This document shows positions 13,301-24,518 of a DNA stretch of 64,000 nucleotides, in pieces (position 1 is the stretch's first letter; each line of letters starts with the position of its first letter). This DNA is from Ciona intestinalis (taxonomy: Eukaryota > Chordata > Ascidiacea > Phlebobranchia > Cionidae): contig NC_020168.2 in the NCBI RefSeq assembly GCF_000224145.3, forward strand, positions 4,623,480 to 4,687,479. Reading direction: 5' to 3'. The position numbers and the translations under genes are program-made. The notes beneath the pieces are model-generated. The model did no database searches. It saw nothing but the letters and a program-made list of their open reading frames with translations, and had not been told where the DNA came from.

Positions 13301-16300
13301 AATTCACCTTTAAATGAAAAATACAATGTTATCTTATGAAACAAAATTCAGACATGGTGTCTATGGTTTCCTGTCATTAATGTGCATTGATGTCTTAAGT
13401 TGATCTGAACATATGTTGAGTGAATGGAGCCTGTCAGTTTATAGAAATAAAAGCATCCCATTTTCCATATTTACGAAGTACAACTTATTTTTATAAAAAT
13501 TCAACATTTTAAATTCAAAAAATCATTTTGCCTTGGGTCAAATTTAAATGGAAATGAGTCTACAAATTCCTCCAAAATTGGATTTTTTTCAGCATATTGT
13601 GTAGAAAAATTACACAATGTATAATGATGGTGATAGAACTATAACAAATTCAACCACTCTTTCTATAAATTAAAAGTTTCATTCAAATGTTTACTATGTA
13701 CGTTTAGATCAACATTATATATCAGTGCCTGACAAGTGCATATTAGTAATAGGAAACCATACGTAATTATGATCCTTCCAAATTACCAATACTGCAGCTA
13801 GTACTTACCAACAGCCACAACAATAAGTAGAGTTATAAAAGTAGCCACGTTTGATGTAACTTGCTGTTTCACAACCTTTAACACAGAGTGAGCAGATATG
13901 GATGCAATTCCAAATAATGTTTCATTCTCCTGAAAAGTTATTAAACATTATGAATTTAAGCAAAAATGTACAATCTACTGGATTTATGATACCTTAAACT
14001 TTAAGCTATGAGAAACAAATAAATAAACTTGTAAGCTGATGGAAATCAGACCATGGAATATAAGTTTTATGATTTTTAATACATACTCATGAAATTGTAG
14101 GTGTACAGTGATAGAGATACTATACATGCACTTCTATCTTCTGTTGTGTTTGTATACAAAGTCACAAGCACGTGGATATTGTATTTACTCATAATGTCAT
14201 GCATATCTGCTGTTACGGGGTTTGCATAAAATCATAACAAAATATTTACCTCATTTTGCTTAACTTCATCAGCACTTATTGTTGTCTCATTGGACAAAAT
14301 ACTTCTTTTGCTTCGAGAATTATCTGAAAAGTAAAGAAACAATTAGGGGTTAAATTACAAACATAACACCTCATAGCTCATACAATTCTTTACAAATTCC
14401 AAACATTCCAAATTTATGACTACATAATTGTAAAAAACTCTGTTGTGCTTTCCAAAGGGTAAGCAGCAAAGTGATTTCAAAAGGACCCCAAATGTTACAA
14501 AATATAAACTAACCACAAAATAAAAAAAAACAGAAAAAAAATTGTAAACTGATACCTTCATATTTATCTAATGCATTTTGTAATGCTCTTTCCAGCAGCT
14601 GTTTTACTTGAGGGGACAACTCTCTGGTTTTTGGTTGTCCTTCCATAAACTGATGAACTGTCAGCCACGAGTTTTCAGACCTTAATTGCAGAAACCGTGG
14701 CAACAATTTCTGTACCAGACGACCTGCAATTTCGTGTAAGGGACTGCCTCCCTTGCTTGATGGCGAAAACTCTGATTCAGTTCTTGTTGTTGTTGTTTTT
14801 TCTTTAGTGGTTGTTGTTCCTTTTTCTGTTGTTGTTGATTTTCCTTCTGTTGTTGTTGTTAATTGTGATGCTACAGTAGGAATGATGGGTTCACCATCAA
14901 TAACAAGTGTGGTTGTAACCGCTACATTGGGTAGTGTCTGTTTCTCTGTCAATGGAAAACTCATATTTTAATGCAGTTGACAATAAACCTTTTAAATTCA
15001 ATAAAATTCAATTTACAGTACGCAAAACAGTTTTGCAAACCAAACAAACAATTAATTCAATAATTTTGTTCAGGCAAGTCTTAACCTTCCAGAACAAGTT
15101 CTACAAAAATGATAACACAAAACAAAAGAAAGTTAAAGTACCGTCTGAATTTGAAGACTTAGTTGAATTCAACATCTTTAATAATTTGTTTCTTAACACT
15201 CCTAGTTTCCAACTCGGCCAATCCTTCGTCTCATTGAAAGAATGAAGAAGGTTTATCGTCTGTGTAGAAAAAACAATTCATTAATTATGGAATAGCTGTA
15301 CAACACAGAATAAATACCCAAAACCCACTATGACATTACATGTACTTATCTTTAAAATTAAGTAAACAGTAGGAATAATATAGGATAACAAAAGTAAATA
15401 TACAAACACTTTCAACATAGACACCATATTCAAATTGTAGGACAAATTCATGTAATCTGGGTTACAGAATCTACTTTTCTATTTAAAATGTGGATATCCA
15501 AGGCACAAGAATAAACTACATACCACTTCCTTTATGTCCAATGACTGCATTCTTGGGTAAAGTTGGACGGCCATTTTATAAGGAGACATAGGTGGCGGGG
15601 CAGTTGTGGTTGTAGTTTTTGGCTTGGTTGATGTGGTTGTACTGGTGCTGGTATCAACACTTGGGTTTGTATTTAAGGTGGTAGTGGTCGGAGAAATTGG
15701 AATTGTGGTTGTTGTTGTGTTGATATTTGCATCCAACATTGTGTTTGCTGTGAAGTATAAAAAACTAATAAAGTCTTAAAATATGTATTCAGTTATTTGG
15801 TTTATAGAATATAACAAAATATATTGGCAAATATAACAAAATCTGTTAGAAAGTTTATATTTTTGCTAAATGATAATTCTTTAGTGACAGCAAATAGTAT
15901 GAAGGCTGCTGTATAGGGTAGATCTAATGTGTAAACCTGGTTATGACATTGCAAAATAATTTACAGTGTATCACAAATGATCGCGGAAATAAAGTGGATA
16001 CTTAACTGTTCATCCCATCCGAAACAATAAAACATTTAAAATTAAGTAGTCCGTCTATAATGCCAAAACATTGTCAAGTTTTCTTTTAGTGCACTAACAA
16101 CTACAATAAACTGTTGCACCAAACCAACCTATAGAAGAATTTCCAGGGAAAATCACAAGTTCTTGATCAACGCACAGACTATTAAACATCTCATTATCAG
16201 CTGGAGGTATCACTGTAATAGTGAGATTACTTGCAACTGCAAACAACAGTGTAGTGCAGAGAATTATTTTGATCTTGTCCAACCTGTAAATAAAAGTACA

Positions 16301-16999
16301 GTTCATTATAGTCTTATAAATAAAAAAATGTTCTTCAAATTGCAAATTTATTGTGCACTATTCCTCCAATGCTAAATCTTAATTGTACAAATTAATAAAC
16401 TATCTATGGTAGTAATATAGGTGGTGTATAATATTTTACAGCATATTTTAAAGAGTTAATTCAGTCATCATTACCCAACTATTTTTGTTCCTTATTGGTA
16501 CTAGTGAAAAACCACGCAGGTTAGGCAACAGGTATGCTTAGGACTCAGTAGCAGAACAGCAGAATTATTCACCATTAAATTTTCACTATTATTTTATAAC
16601 TGTACTCAAACTGACAAATAAGTGAAAAAAGTATGAAAAAACCTGCCTAAATAATTACAGTAGTACACCAAAGTTTAAATACTTCATTAGTTCAGTTTTA
16701 TTACATTACTTAAAGTAAAAAATAAATAATACACTTGTGAGAACAAAATAGACAAAAAAATTGTTTAAAGCTTACCGTTTAGCCATAGCAATCCATACTG
16801 GAGAAGCTAGATACCAAGTTAGGTATTTTGCAGCGAAAACAATTCCAACCTGTGTGGCAGAAAGTCCGAGGTGGCGAAAATAAAGAGTCAGAAATGGAAA
16901 CAAACAAGCTTTGCCTCCAGCAAAGAGAAAATAAAACACGTTCGCTATGGAAATTGATCGTGTGACGTCCCACTGGATTTGACGATTGAATCTTCCCAT
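10320..16999 (-). CDS. MFSD6: MFSD6-like major facilitator superfamily transporter (13 exons)
   Basis: Multi-pass membrane transporter of the major facilitator superfamily; the substrate is not established. Exons 5' to 3': 16776-16999, 16129-16283, 15524-15747, 15142-15259, 14556-14945, 14250-14323, 13809-13929, 13118-13307, 12600-12764, 12056-12183, 11583-11756, 10854-11008, 10320-10568. Phases join into 788 codons; human MFSD6 is 791 aa. The N-terminal helix region ([17 protein letters not shown]) matches MFSD6, as do [19 protein letters not shown] and the later NPWFIIPLQ region. Exons 3 to 5 form a long loop rich in Thr repeats between the second and third helices, as in human MFSD6. Exon 9 has a hydrophobic helix followed by six closely spaced cysteines. 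ATG 16999 is the first in-frame Met after an upstream stop. Assignment to MFSD6 rather than MFSD6L rests on length and loop. Confidence 0.85.
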
Positions 17000-17715
17000 T
17001 TCTAAGTTGTTTAATGCAACCACAAACCAATTACAACATTTCAGTTACCTATTACCACCTTGCATATAATGAGATAATTCGATAAAGGTTAAAATACAAA
17101 TTACTGTGTACATTTCAACTGCGGTGCAAACACAAAAAAAACGCATTTTATAAAAAAAAACGTGGATAAGGCGATAAATAGATCATAAAACACGAAATAC
17201 TGATGCTTCTCGACCTTTAAATCAAGTTGTGTATTTGAATATTGTTTGATTACACTTTAAAATCATTAATAATTATAACTTCAATCGTCCTGTCTTTCGC
17301 ATTCGTCAATAATTAAAATTTATGAATTTTGGGACAGTCCCTAATTCTCAACTAACCTGACGTAAAACTTTCTAAGTACGGATAACCTCTAGCTAAGAAC
17401 GTTTCTATGGCTCTGGCTGGGAAGAGCAACATTTGGAACTCATATCCTGAATTCGTATTGGCATAAATCAGAGTCCGTATATAAACATGTTTAAACACAT
17501 GTTTAAACCAGAGTCGGACTCTGGTTTAAACATGTTTATATACGGACTCTGGCATAAACATACACATGGTTGAAATATTATAAACGTTCAACAATCTACT
17601 GCAAAAAATATACATAACGTTTGAACAATTGCCTTCAGTATGGAATGATTAAAACGTTGCATGATAAACACGGCGGGGGTTAATTTTCTTTTAATATCAG
17701 CCGCATGCTTGACTC
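17000..17715. other. MFSD6-like 5' flank / gene A 3' flank
   Basis: This 716-bp spacer should contain the MFSD6-like promoter and the 3' untranslated region of gene A. The only clear structure is the 83-bp palindromic element at 17469-17551. No coding frame is supported. Confidence 0.5.
17469..17551. mobile_element. 83-bp palindromic hAT-like miniature element
   Basis: The left end begins CAGAGTCCGTATATAAACAT and the right end is its inverted copy, ending ATACGGACTCTG. The two arms are nearly identical except for about 12 nt internally duplicated in the left arm. The element is flanked by GCATAAAT (17461-17468) and GCATAAAC (17552-17559), a 7/8 match. A CAGAG-type terminus with an 8-bp target duplication is the signature of hAT transposons, so this is probably a tiny non-autonomous hAT derivative. 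Function as a hairpin is possible but unsupported. Confidence 0.6.
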
Positions 17716-19375
17716 TCAATAGTATTCCGAGCCGATAACGATGCTGTTATCCTCTCCAACGATTTCGGTTTGATGGAACCAACTGTTTCCATCAAGAACA
17801 ACTGTGAAATACAATTCAATTTTACCAAGCTGATTTGGGGATTCATTGCGATATACTTACTTATATCTCCTGGATCAACTGTCACCTCAAGTCGTCGTAC
17901 GCATGTACCGAAACACTCCGGTGGTGATTCCAATGTCCACTTCTTATGGCCACGAAGCTGTGCTTGCCAAATCGACGACTGTACGAAATCAACCTAAACA
18001 GACCCGATCAGGATTTTTAAATAATATCTGCTTACGGTGTCCCATCTTCTCCCACCCTACTATATGTACTTAGTAATCAAAACTCGCGAGAGTGCTTTCA
18101 ATCATGACCGCTGTATAAGTCTGTACAACTTTTCTTTAAAGTTCTCTTAATTGAGGCAGAGTGGATTGTATAAAAGTCACTAAACACGATGATATAGGCT
18201 TTATTAAGTTGCCGATTTCATACTCACGTGCAAAGAAGCTCCACGTCCAGGCATTCCCATAAACACCCAATCAAGTTTACTGTGGTCCAACTCAGGGGAT
18301 AAGAAATAAGGTCGTTGGTAATGCTTCCTCAACTGATTGGCGGATTTTCCCTCACAATTAATCCTTAAACAAAATGTACGATTGCAGGTCGGGAATATAC
18401 ATAAATAAGCTATAAGTAGCCTACTCACCATCCGACGTACCATCGACCTTCCTTGCCTTCAACTTGATTCTTTGACATGTTGAAAAATTCAGCCAGGTTA
18501 GCCAATCCAGTTTCATACGGGAAGAATAAACATCTTCTAGCTACTTCTTCCAGAATCTTACAAAAATGATCAATTGGTGATAATATGGTGATCGTGGCCG
18601 GGTATGTGCATTTTACTGTTTTATAATTGGTAGTGTATTTTTCTCACCTGAGAACCAGGAGAATAAATACTTTGAAAATATTCGTAGCTGAAACTTTCGC
18701 CCGCTGTCCAATTAGATTGCGCATCTTTCACCACGATCGGTTGCATAGTGAACGCGTATTTGGTCAAAAAATCATTCTGGAAGTATTTAAACATTTTTTA
18801 CTTGAATGAAAAAAGGTTTAAAAAAATAGTCACTAAATATGACATTTAAAAAGACTTAAAAAGAGTCACAGAACCTAGTTTAAAAGGCATGACCCTTAGG
18901 TTAAACGAACAGTATTAATCTAACCTGCGACACATTTCTTAGTTGCATCACTTCAGTAACATCAGCACACCTGGAACAGTTGGTGGGAATTCTTGCATAC
19001 GGTGCAAGAGGTTGACTTCGAAGAATACACGGAAGTTCCGTCAAAATTTGGGATTCGTCCAGCAGGACGACAAACCTGCAAAACAGCAGCGGAATTAGAT
19101 AAATAAAATCTTTACACAAATATCAAAATTTACGTTTTCAATATGGAATTCCCGAAAGTAGTTTCATGTTTTATATTGTATACGATCACCGATGGTGGAA
19201 TTATCGTTAACACCAACCAGATTCCAAGCAAAATGTTTTGAAAGTTGCGTTGTTGCCAGTTTTTGCCATCGTTAATAATTTTTCTTACTGATTTTAAACT
19301 GCTTAACTGCTCACAACTTATACCCATACGTTCTGACTGCTTTAATATAGCACGAAACTGTTCTTGATTTGCCAT
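17716..19375 (-). CDS. Array gene A: membrane-anchored JmjC-type 2-oxoglutarate dioxygenase (diverged outer copy)
   Basis: Predicted 334-aa type II membrane protein with a lumenal or extracellular JmjC/Cupin_8 domain. Exons: 19134-19375, 18925-19075, 18648-18776, 18429-18556, 18228-18363, 17861-17993, 17716-17801; intron phases 2,0,0,2,0,1. Residues 1-46 are cytosolic, an anchor lies near 47-66, and a CSRC motif with NCS and NVS sequons follows. The catalytic set is H262, D264 (HVD), the 2-oxoglutarate lysine K279 in GHKKW, and H316 in WFHQT. It ends SEYY. It differs from B-H by a longer N-terminal region and by QSNWTAGE where the inner copies have QKGWTASK; in this it resembles gene I. A fragment of the inverted-repeat element lies in intron 5 and abuts the exon 6 acceptor. 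The substrate is unknown. JmjC assignment rests on motif layout, not a search. Confidence 0.8.
17996..18066 (-). repeat. Partial short inverted-repeat (MITE-like) element in gene A intron 5
   Basis: Only one end of the repeat family is present. It runs from CGATCAGGAT to the terminal GTGTCCCATCTTCTCCCACC followed by CTACTA. It starts directly at the exon 6 boundary, so the polypyrimidine tract of that acceptor appears to be derived from the element. Confidence 0.6.
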
Positions 19376-19934
19376 TCCGATAAATACTGCCTAATGTATG
19401 ACAACGCAACTACGTTGGTCAGATAAACAAAAAGTAGCGTCGATGTCCTGGCTGAAAAACGCATATGCCACGGAGAATAATTTTAGACAAACCATTTCCA
19501 AGAAAATACAAAACAGTTTTGATCGAATCTCATTCTACATTCTCTGTAGATAAGTGGTGACTTTTGATACGAAAACACTTAACATAAATACTACAATACA
19601 CTAATTGCAAAATATAATGATTGCACAAAAGATCAAAAGATATATATATATATATATATGGACTCGCAGCGTACCACGTTTTTTTTGCAAGAAAAACAAA
19701 AGTTTTCCAATACATTTCTTACGTGGAAAATTGCAATCCGAACTGTAAGTCCGTCGGTCTGAAACATTATTAAACAAAACACTATCCCTTCGTATGTTCA
19801 TTCTTGCACGAATTACTTGGAAACAAAGCCATAATTTCCGCAAGAACAGCATTCGATTTCAGTAGACATTATAGCGCTTAGTTACGCTGTAACAACACTT
19901 AGATATTACAGTGTGTTGTCGTAAAGCTAATAGA
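19376..19934. promoter_or_regulatory. Divergent promoter interval between genes A and B
   Basis: Genes A (minus) and B (plus) are head to head with 559 bp between their ATG codons, so this interval must contain both promoters. The B side carries the conserved upstream block (19762-19880). A (TA)n microsatellite sits at about 19638-19660. The A side lacks a recognisable copy of the block, so the two genes may be regulated differently. Confidence 0.5.
19762..19880 (+). promoter_or_regulatory. Conserved upstream block of gene B
   Basis: This stretch contains CTTCGTATGTTCATTCTTGC, then ACTTGGAAACAAAGCCATAA, TTTCCGCAAGAACAGCATTC and CAGTAGACATTATAGCG, ending 55 bp before the ATG. The same ordered motifs lie in the same place and orientation before genes C, D, F, G and H. 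Candidate proximal promoter or 5' UTR; TTTCCGC includes an ETS-type GGAA core (inference). Confidence 0.55.
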
Positions 19935-21946
19935 ATGGCAACCGTTGATCAGTTCAAAACACTTTTAAAGCATGCTGAAGACCTCGGTATTAGTTGGGAG
20001 CAGTTAAACAGACTTAATTCCGTCAAGGCGATTCAGAACGATGGAAAGAAATGGCTTCAACGGAATCCAATGGTTCTATACGCTGGATTGGTATTTTTAT
20101 TCAGTATTAGCCTCCCGCTCATGTATCTTGACCATGAGTTAGGGTAAGTCGACATAAATTTGATTTGAAAATATTATGCTATAGTTTATTTTACTTTAGA
20201 ACGTTGGAGGATTCAGAACCTAACCCTTTAAACAATTGGAAATGCTTCCTGTCTAGTCAAGCCATTGGTTCGCTCGTTCGTCCTCCACTAGACTGCAATG
20301 CTTGCAAGGATGTAACTGAAATTTTCTATTTAAAGAATATTACACAAGTAAGTTATTATTTCGTTTGATATGTGAGGGTGTGGTAAGATGGAACACCTTT
20401 TCATTCTATTTTTTCGTCTCAGTAAATAGTAAACAAAGAACATTACATAATTAAAACCCGTACCCTTCCCTACGACTCCCATAAAACGGCGTTGAGCGTT
20501 GAAAACAAGATTATGATATTTGGATATTTGAATACTATGTGCTGAAGGTGTCCCATCTTCTCCCTCTAATTTAAATTATACTTGGCAATATTTTTTGTTT
20601 AATATGTGTTCTAAACATTTACAATCAGATTGCAGATATCAAAAGACATTGAAACGTGGCTGCGAAAATCTACGCTGGAAATATAACCTGTCTTTGATAT
20701 TTTTAGGAAGAATTCACTGAGAAATACGCTCACAGTATGCAGACTGTCGTCGTACAAGATGGCCAGAAAGGCTGGACAGCAAGCAAAACCTTCAGCTATG
20801 AATATTTTAAAAGCATATACCCCCAAGGATCAAAGGTTTGATGTTATTTGAAAATCGGTGTCTTTATTCTATTTTAATTAAATACCTTATGTGAAAAGGC
20901 TTTAATGAAAATTGTGGACGGTTGCCAGTTTTTCAACTTCGAAACAGATTTGGCTGGTCCTGCAGATTTTTTCAATATGTCGCAAAGCAGAGTAGAAGGG
21001 AAAGAAGACCAGTGGTATGTTGGATGGTAAATATCCCAGTTTACATAATACCGGTAACCTGCATATAGTTTACAAGTTGACACGGATGTTTTCTTAGGAG
21101 CAACTGCGAAGGACATACAGCGAACGAGCTCAGAAGGCATTACAAATTGCCATACTTTTTGTCGCCTGAATTGGACCACGGCAAAAAAGATTGGATATAC
21201 ATGGGACTACCGGGGCCAGGAGCACCAATGCATGTGAGTGCTTACTGCTTTTGTAATAACACGTTTAAGTTACAATAGCCTACATTGTGAATCGAGAATG
21301 ACTATGATAGACCTTATCGTCGCACATGCGAACTAAAAGCGGCGGTTGAAGACGTAGGTCTTACACCAAAAGGGCTAAAACATTTGTCAAGCACAGTGAA
21401 CAAATCTTTTTGCTTTACACAATGTGCATCCTTATGTCCTTTTCAACAACTGTGTTGTGAGAAGTAAGAGTATTGTTAAGCACTTACGATTTGTACAATC
21501 CACTGGTTAACCGCTGTGCCAAGCACACTCACAATTGTAGTAACTCGATCCAAACTCTACACGCTAACCATTTTGCCAAAGCACAGTTGAAATGAAGTTT
21601 AGCCGGGATTTCTATTTTCATACGTGCTCATTTACTAGAGTTTGATCTCTTGATATAGATTGATCGCGTTCCTGGGGCAACCTGGCAAGCACAACTAAGC
21701 GGTGAGAAGGAGTGGACTTTTGAAGCACCGCCGGAGTGTTACGGTATATGCACGTCTAAGATGAAAGTGAGGGTTAAGGCTGGGGAGATAAGTGAGTATG
21801 CTGATTAAACTGTTAAAGGTCCAAACTACAAAACTAATTCATTTTGTCTCGTTTGTTTAGTTGTTCTGGATGGGAGCAGGTGGTACCACGAGACCAATAT
21901 TATTGGAAAGGATATGAGCATAGTGATTGGATCGGAATTTTACTAG
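19935..21946 (+). CDS. Array gene B: membrane-anchored JmjC-type 2-oxoglutarate dioxygenase
   Basis: Predicted 322-aa type II membrane enzyme; the substrate is not known. Exons: 19935-20143, 20200-20347, 20707-20835, 20899-21026, 21098-21233, 21659-21791, 21861-21946. Residues 1-45 are cytosolic and end in the basic GKKWLQRN; the anchor is near 46-64. The exon 2 region has a DCNACKDVTE cysteine pair and an NIT sequon; exon 4 has an NMS sequon. Exons 5 to 7 form the JmjC fold: WIYMGLPGPGAPMH ends with H250, then D252, K267 in SGEKEW, a PPECYGIC cysteine pair, and H304 in RWYHET. This order matches FIH-1 and JMJD6 (HxD, Lys, distal His). The MATVDQ start is chosen because the in-frame extension upstream has no ATG. 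Intron 2 holds an inverted-repeat element. The last intron is identical to that of gene D. Confidence 0.85.
20371..20571 (+). repeat. Short inverted-repeat (MITE-like) element in gene B intron 2
   Basis: About 200 bp starting GAGGGTGTGGTAAGATGGAA and ending GGTGTCCCATCTTCTCCC. It carries the family's internal AGTAAACAAAGAACATT and GATATTTGGATA-like segments. The ends are inverted copies of each other. Confidence 0.65.
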
Positions 21947-22476
21947 ATAAACATAAAAGAACCTATCGGGAGTTGAATAAACTATATCCCAGAAATTATT
22001 GCCTATTGTTTTGGAATATCGTTAAAAGTTATCGCTATATGTATATACACCAAACAAATGGGTGCAGACAGTTTTTTTTTATAGACGACGGGCGCGGGTG
22101 TTTAATTCATATCGCGTTTCAAGACAACGCACACAAAAGTAAATTGTTTAGGAGTCTGTGGGATAAGGCAGATACCTTTAGCATATAATAGCCCTGTGAT
22201 ATAATTCTGATTTTAGGAAATAACAACCATCGTTTTAGCAACGATATCGTTATTTCTCAAAGCAAATATTCTGTTTTCACTGCTAGAATGTGAAACATTG
22301 GACAAAACCATTATACCTTCGTATGTTTAGTCTTGCACGAATTACTTAGAAACAAAGCCATGATTTCCGCAAGAACAGCATTCGATTTCAGTAGACATTA
22401 TAGCGCTTGTTCAGTTAGTTAATGCATTACGCTGAAGCAGCATTTAATAGACATTGATAGTTGGATATCTAATGGA
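21947..22476. other. Spacer between genes B and C
   Basis: 530 bp containing the B 3' untranslated region and, at 22290-22409, the conserved upstream block of gene C. An open frame overlapping the B end at 21844-22188 is a shadow of exon 7 running into the 3' flank. Confidence 0.5.
22290..22409 (+). promoter_or_regulatory. Conserved upstream block of gene C
   Basis: Same ordered motifs as before gene B: CTTCGTATGTTTAGTCTTGC, AATTACTTAGAAACAAAGCC, TTTCCGCAAGAACAGCATTC and TAGACATTATAGCG. It ends about 68 bp before the ATG of gene C. Confidence 0.55.
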
Positions 22477-24518
22477 ATGGCAAATGTTGATCAGTTCAAA
22501 ACACTTTTAAAGAATGCCGAAGACCTCGGCATTAGTTATGAGCAGTTAAACAGACTTAAAACCGTCAGAGCGATTCAGAACGATGGAAAGAAATGGCATC
22601 AACGGAATTCAAGAGTTCTGTACGCTGGCTTGGTATTTTTATTCAGTATTGCCTTCCCGTCTTTGTGTCGCTTTGCTGATAAATTGGGGTAAGTCGATAT
22701 TAATTTGGTTTGATAACATAACATGCTAGTTTATGTTTCAATAGGATAGTAGATGCTTTGAAACCAAGTACTTTAAAACACTACCAATGCATCCTACCCA
22801 GTGAAGCTGTTGCCCAATACGTCCGTAAACCACTAGACTGTAACGTTTGCAAGGATGTAACTGAAGTTTTGTATGTAAAGAATATAACACAAGTAAGTGA
22901 ATGTCTCATTCAGAGTATACTACACTGCAATTATTATAATAGCTTGCAATTAATATTGACACTATTTCGTGTGTAACATGATTTTAAAACAATTTTAATG
23001 CGATTGCGAATATAAAACGGACATTATAAACGGGCCGCGAGATCGTGACTGCCAAAACCTATGCTGGAAATAAAATTAAATTGTCTTTGATTTTTTAGGA
23101 AGAATTCACTGAGAAATACGCATACACCATGCAGCCTATCGTCGTACAAGATGGCCAGAAAGGCTGGACAGCAAGCAAAACGTTCAGCTATGAATATTTT
23201 AAAAGCGTATACCCCCCTGGATCCGAGGTTTGGGATTATTTGAATCTGTGTTTTCAGTCTTTTTTAATTAAATACCTTGTGTGAAAAGGCTCTAATGCAA
23301 ATTGTAATGGATTGTCAATTTTTCCGCTTCGCAACCGATTTGGCTGGTCCTGCAGATTTTTTCAATATGTCGCAAAGCAGAGTAGAAGGGAAAGAAGACC
23401 AGTGGTATGTTGGATGGTAAATATCCCAGTTCACATAATATCGGTAACCTGCATGCAGTTTACAAGTTGACACGGATGTTTTCTTAGGAGTAACTGCGAA
23501 GGACATACAGCCAACGAACTCAGAAAGCATTACAAATTGCCATACTTTTTGTCCCCTGAATTGGACCACGGCAAAACAGATTGGATATACATGGGGTTAC
23601 CGGGACCAGGAGCTCCATCGCATGTAAGTACTTGTGTATTAACACCTTTTTTTACAAAACGTTGTGGATCAAGAATGACTATAAATAGACCTTATCGACG
23701 CAGTTGCGAACTAAAAGCGGAAATCTGAACAACTAAGTTTAGAAGTTTAAAAGTCAACCCATGGTACAGGAGTTGTACAGAGCGTATTTACACTAGTATT
23801 TACCAATCACTCAATCCGCATACATTATAAGTTTTAATAAGTTATAATACACATGTATTCTACCCATGGCGCCCTCTATAATAGAGTGCGCCATGATTCT
23901 ACCCCTTGTTCAACATTCACCAAGGGCGACTGAATACCGCTTTGTTGTTGACTTCTTTTTTTTATCAAGCTTCTTCGACCGTGGTGGTTAAAAGTTACTT
24001 AGTATTATGCTAATTGGATTAATACGTGCCAACTCATTGAAGCCTAGCTCTCTTGTAGCATTGTGACTGACGATTTGTACATCAATCCCTTAGACGCTTA
24101 GAGCTTAGATAATCGCTATTTTTTTGTTTATAAACACATTCAAAAGGGTAGCAACTTAATCCGAGCTTTACACGCTAATCACTTTGTCAAAGCACTGTTG
24201 AAATGATGCTTACCCGAAACGTTTAATTATAGATTGATCATGTTCCTGGTGCAACCTGGCAAGCGCAACTAAGCGGTGAGAAGGAATGGACCTTTGAAGC
24301 ACCCCCCGAGTGTTACGGTATATGCACGTCTAAGATGAAAGTGAGGGTTAAGGCTGGGGAGATAAGTACGTATGCTGGTTGAACTGTTAAAATCCTAACC
24401 TGCATAACTAATACATTGTCTTGTTCGTTTAGTTGTTCTTGATGGAAGCAGATGGTTTCACGAAACCCATATTCTTGGAAAGAATATGAGCATAGTGATT
24501 GGAGCGGAATTTTACTAG
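22477..24518 (+). CDS. Array gene C: membrane-anchored JmjC-type 2-oxoglutarate dioxygenase
   Basis: Predicted 323-aa paralogue with the same topology as gene B. Exons: 22477-22688, 22745-22892, 23099-23227, 23289-23416, 23488-23623, 24233-24365, 24433-24518. All splice sites are GT-AG and the frame is open throughout. Anchor near residues 46-65; DCNVCKDVTE and NIT in exon 2. Catalytic set H251, D253, K268 and H305. It is a mosaic: exons 3 to 5 and intron 4 are nearly identical to B and D, but the last intron and exon 7 (WFHETHILG) resemble F, G and H on the other side of the array, which suggests sequence exchange. It ends AEFY where most copies have SEYY or SEFY. Intron 5 contains a 31-bp hairpin with flanking direct repeats. 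Confidence 0.85.
23857..23903. repeat. 31-bp hairpin with 8-bp flanking direct repeats in gene C intron 5
   Basis: CATGGCGC at 23865 pairs with GCGCCATG ending at 23895, and CTCTAT pairs with ATAGAG in the centre. ATTCTACC occurs directly on both sides (23857-23864 and 23896-23903), like a target-site duplication. It may be a very small inserted element or footprint. No other copy was noticed in the array. Confidence 0.5.

Noticed and set aside
19911-19934. In-frame N-terminal extension of array genes (C-R-K-A-N-R before MATVDQ)
   Set aside because: The upstream frame opens with GTG, not ATG, and differs between copies, so the start was placed at MATVDQ or its equivalent.
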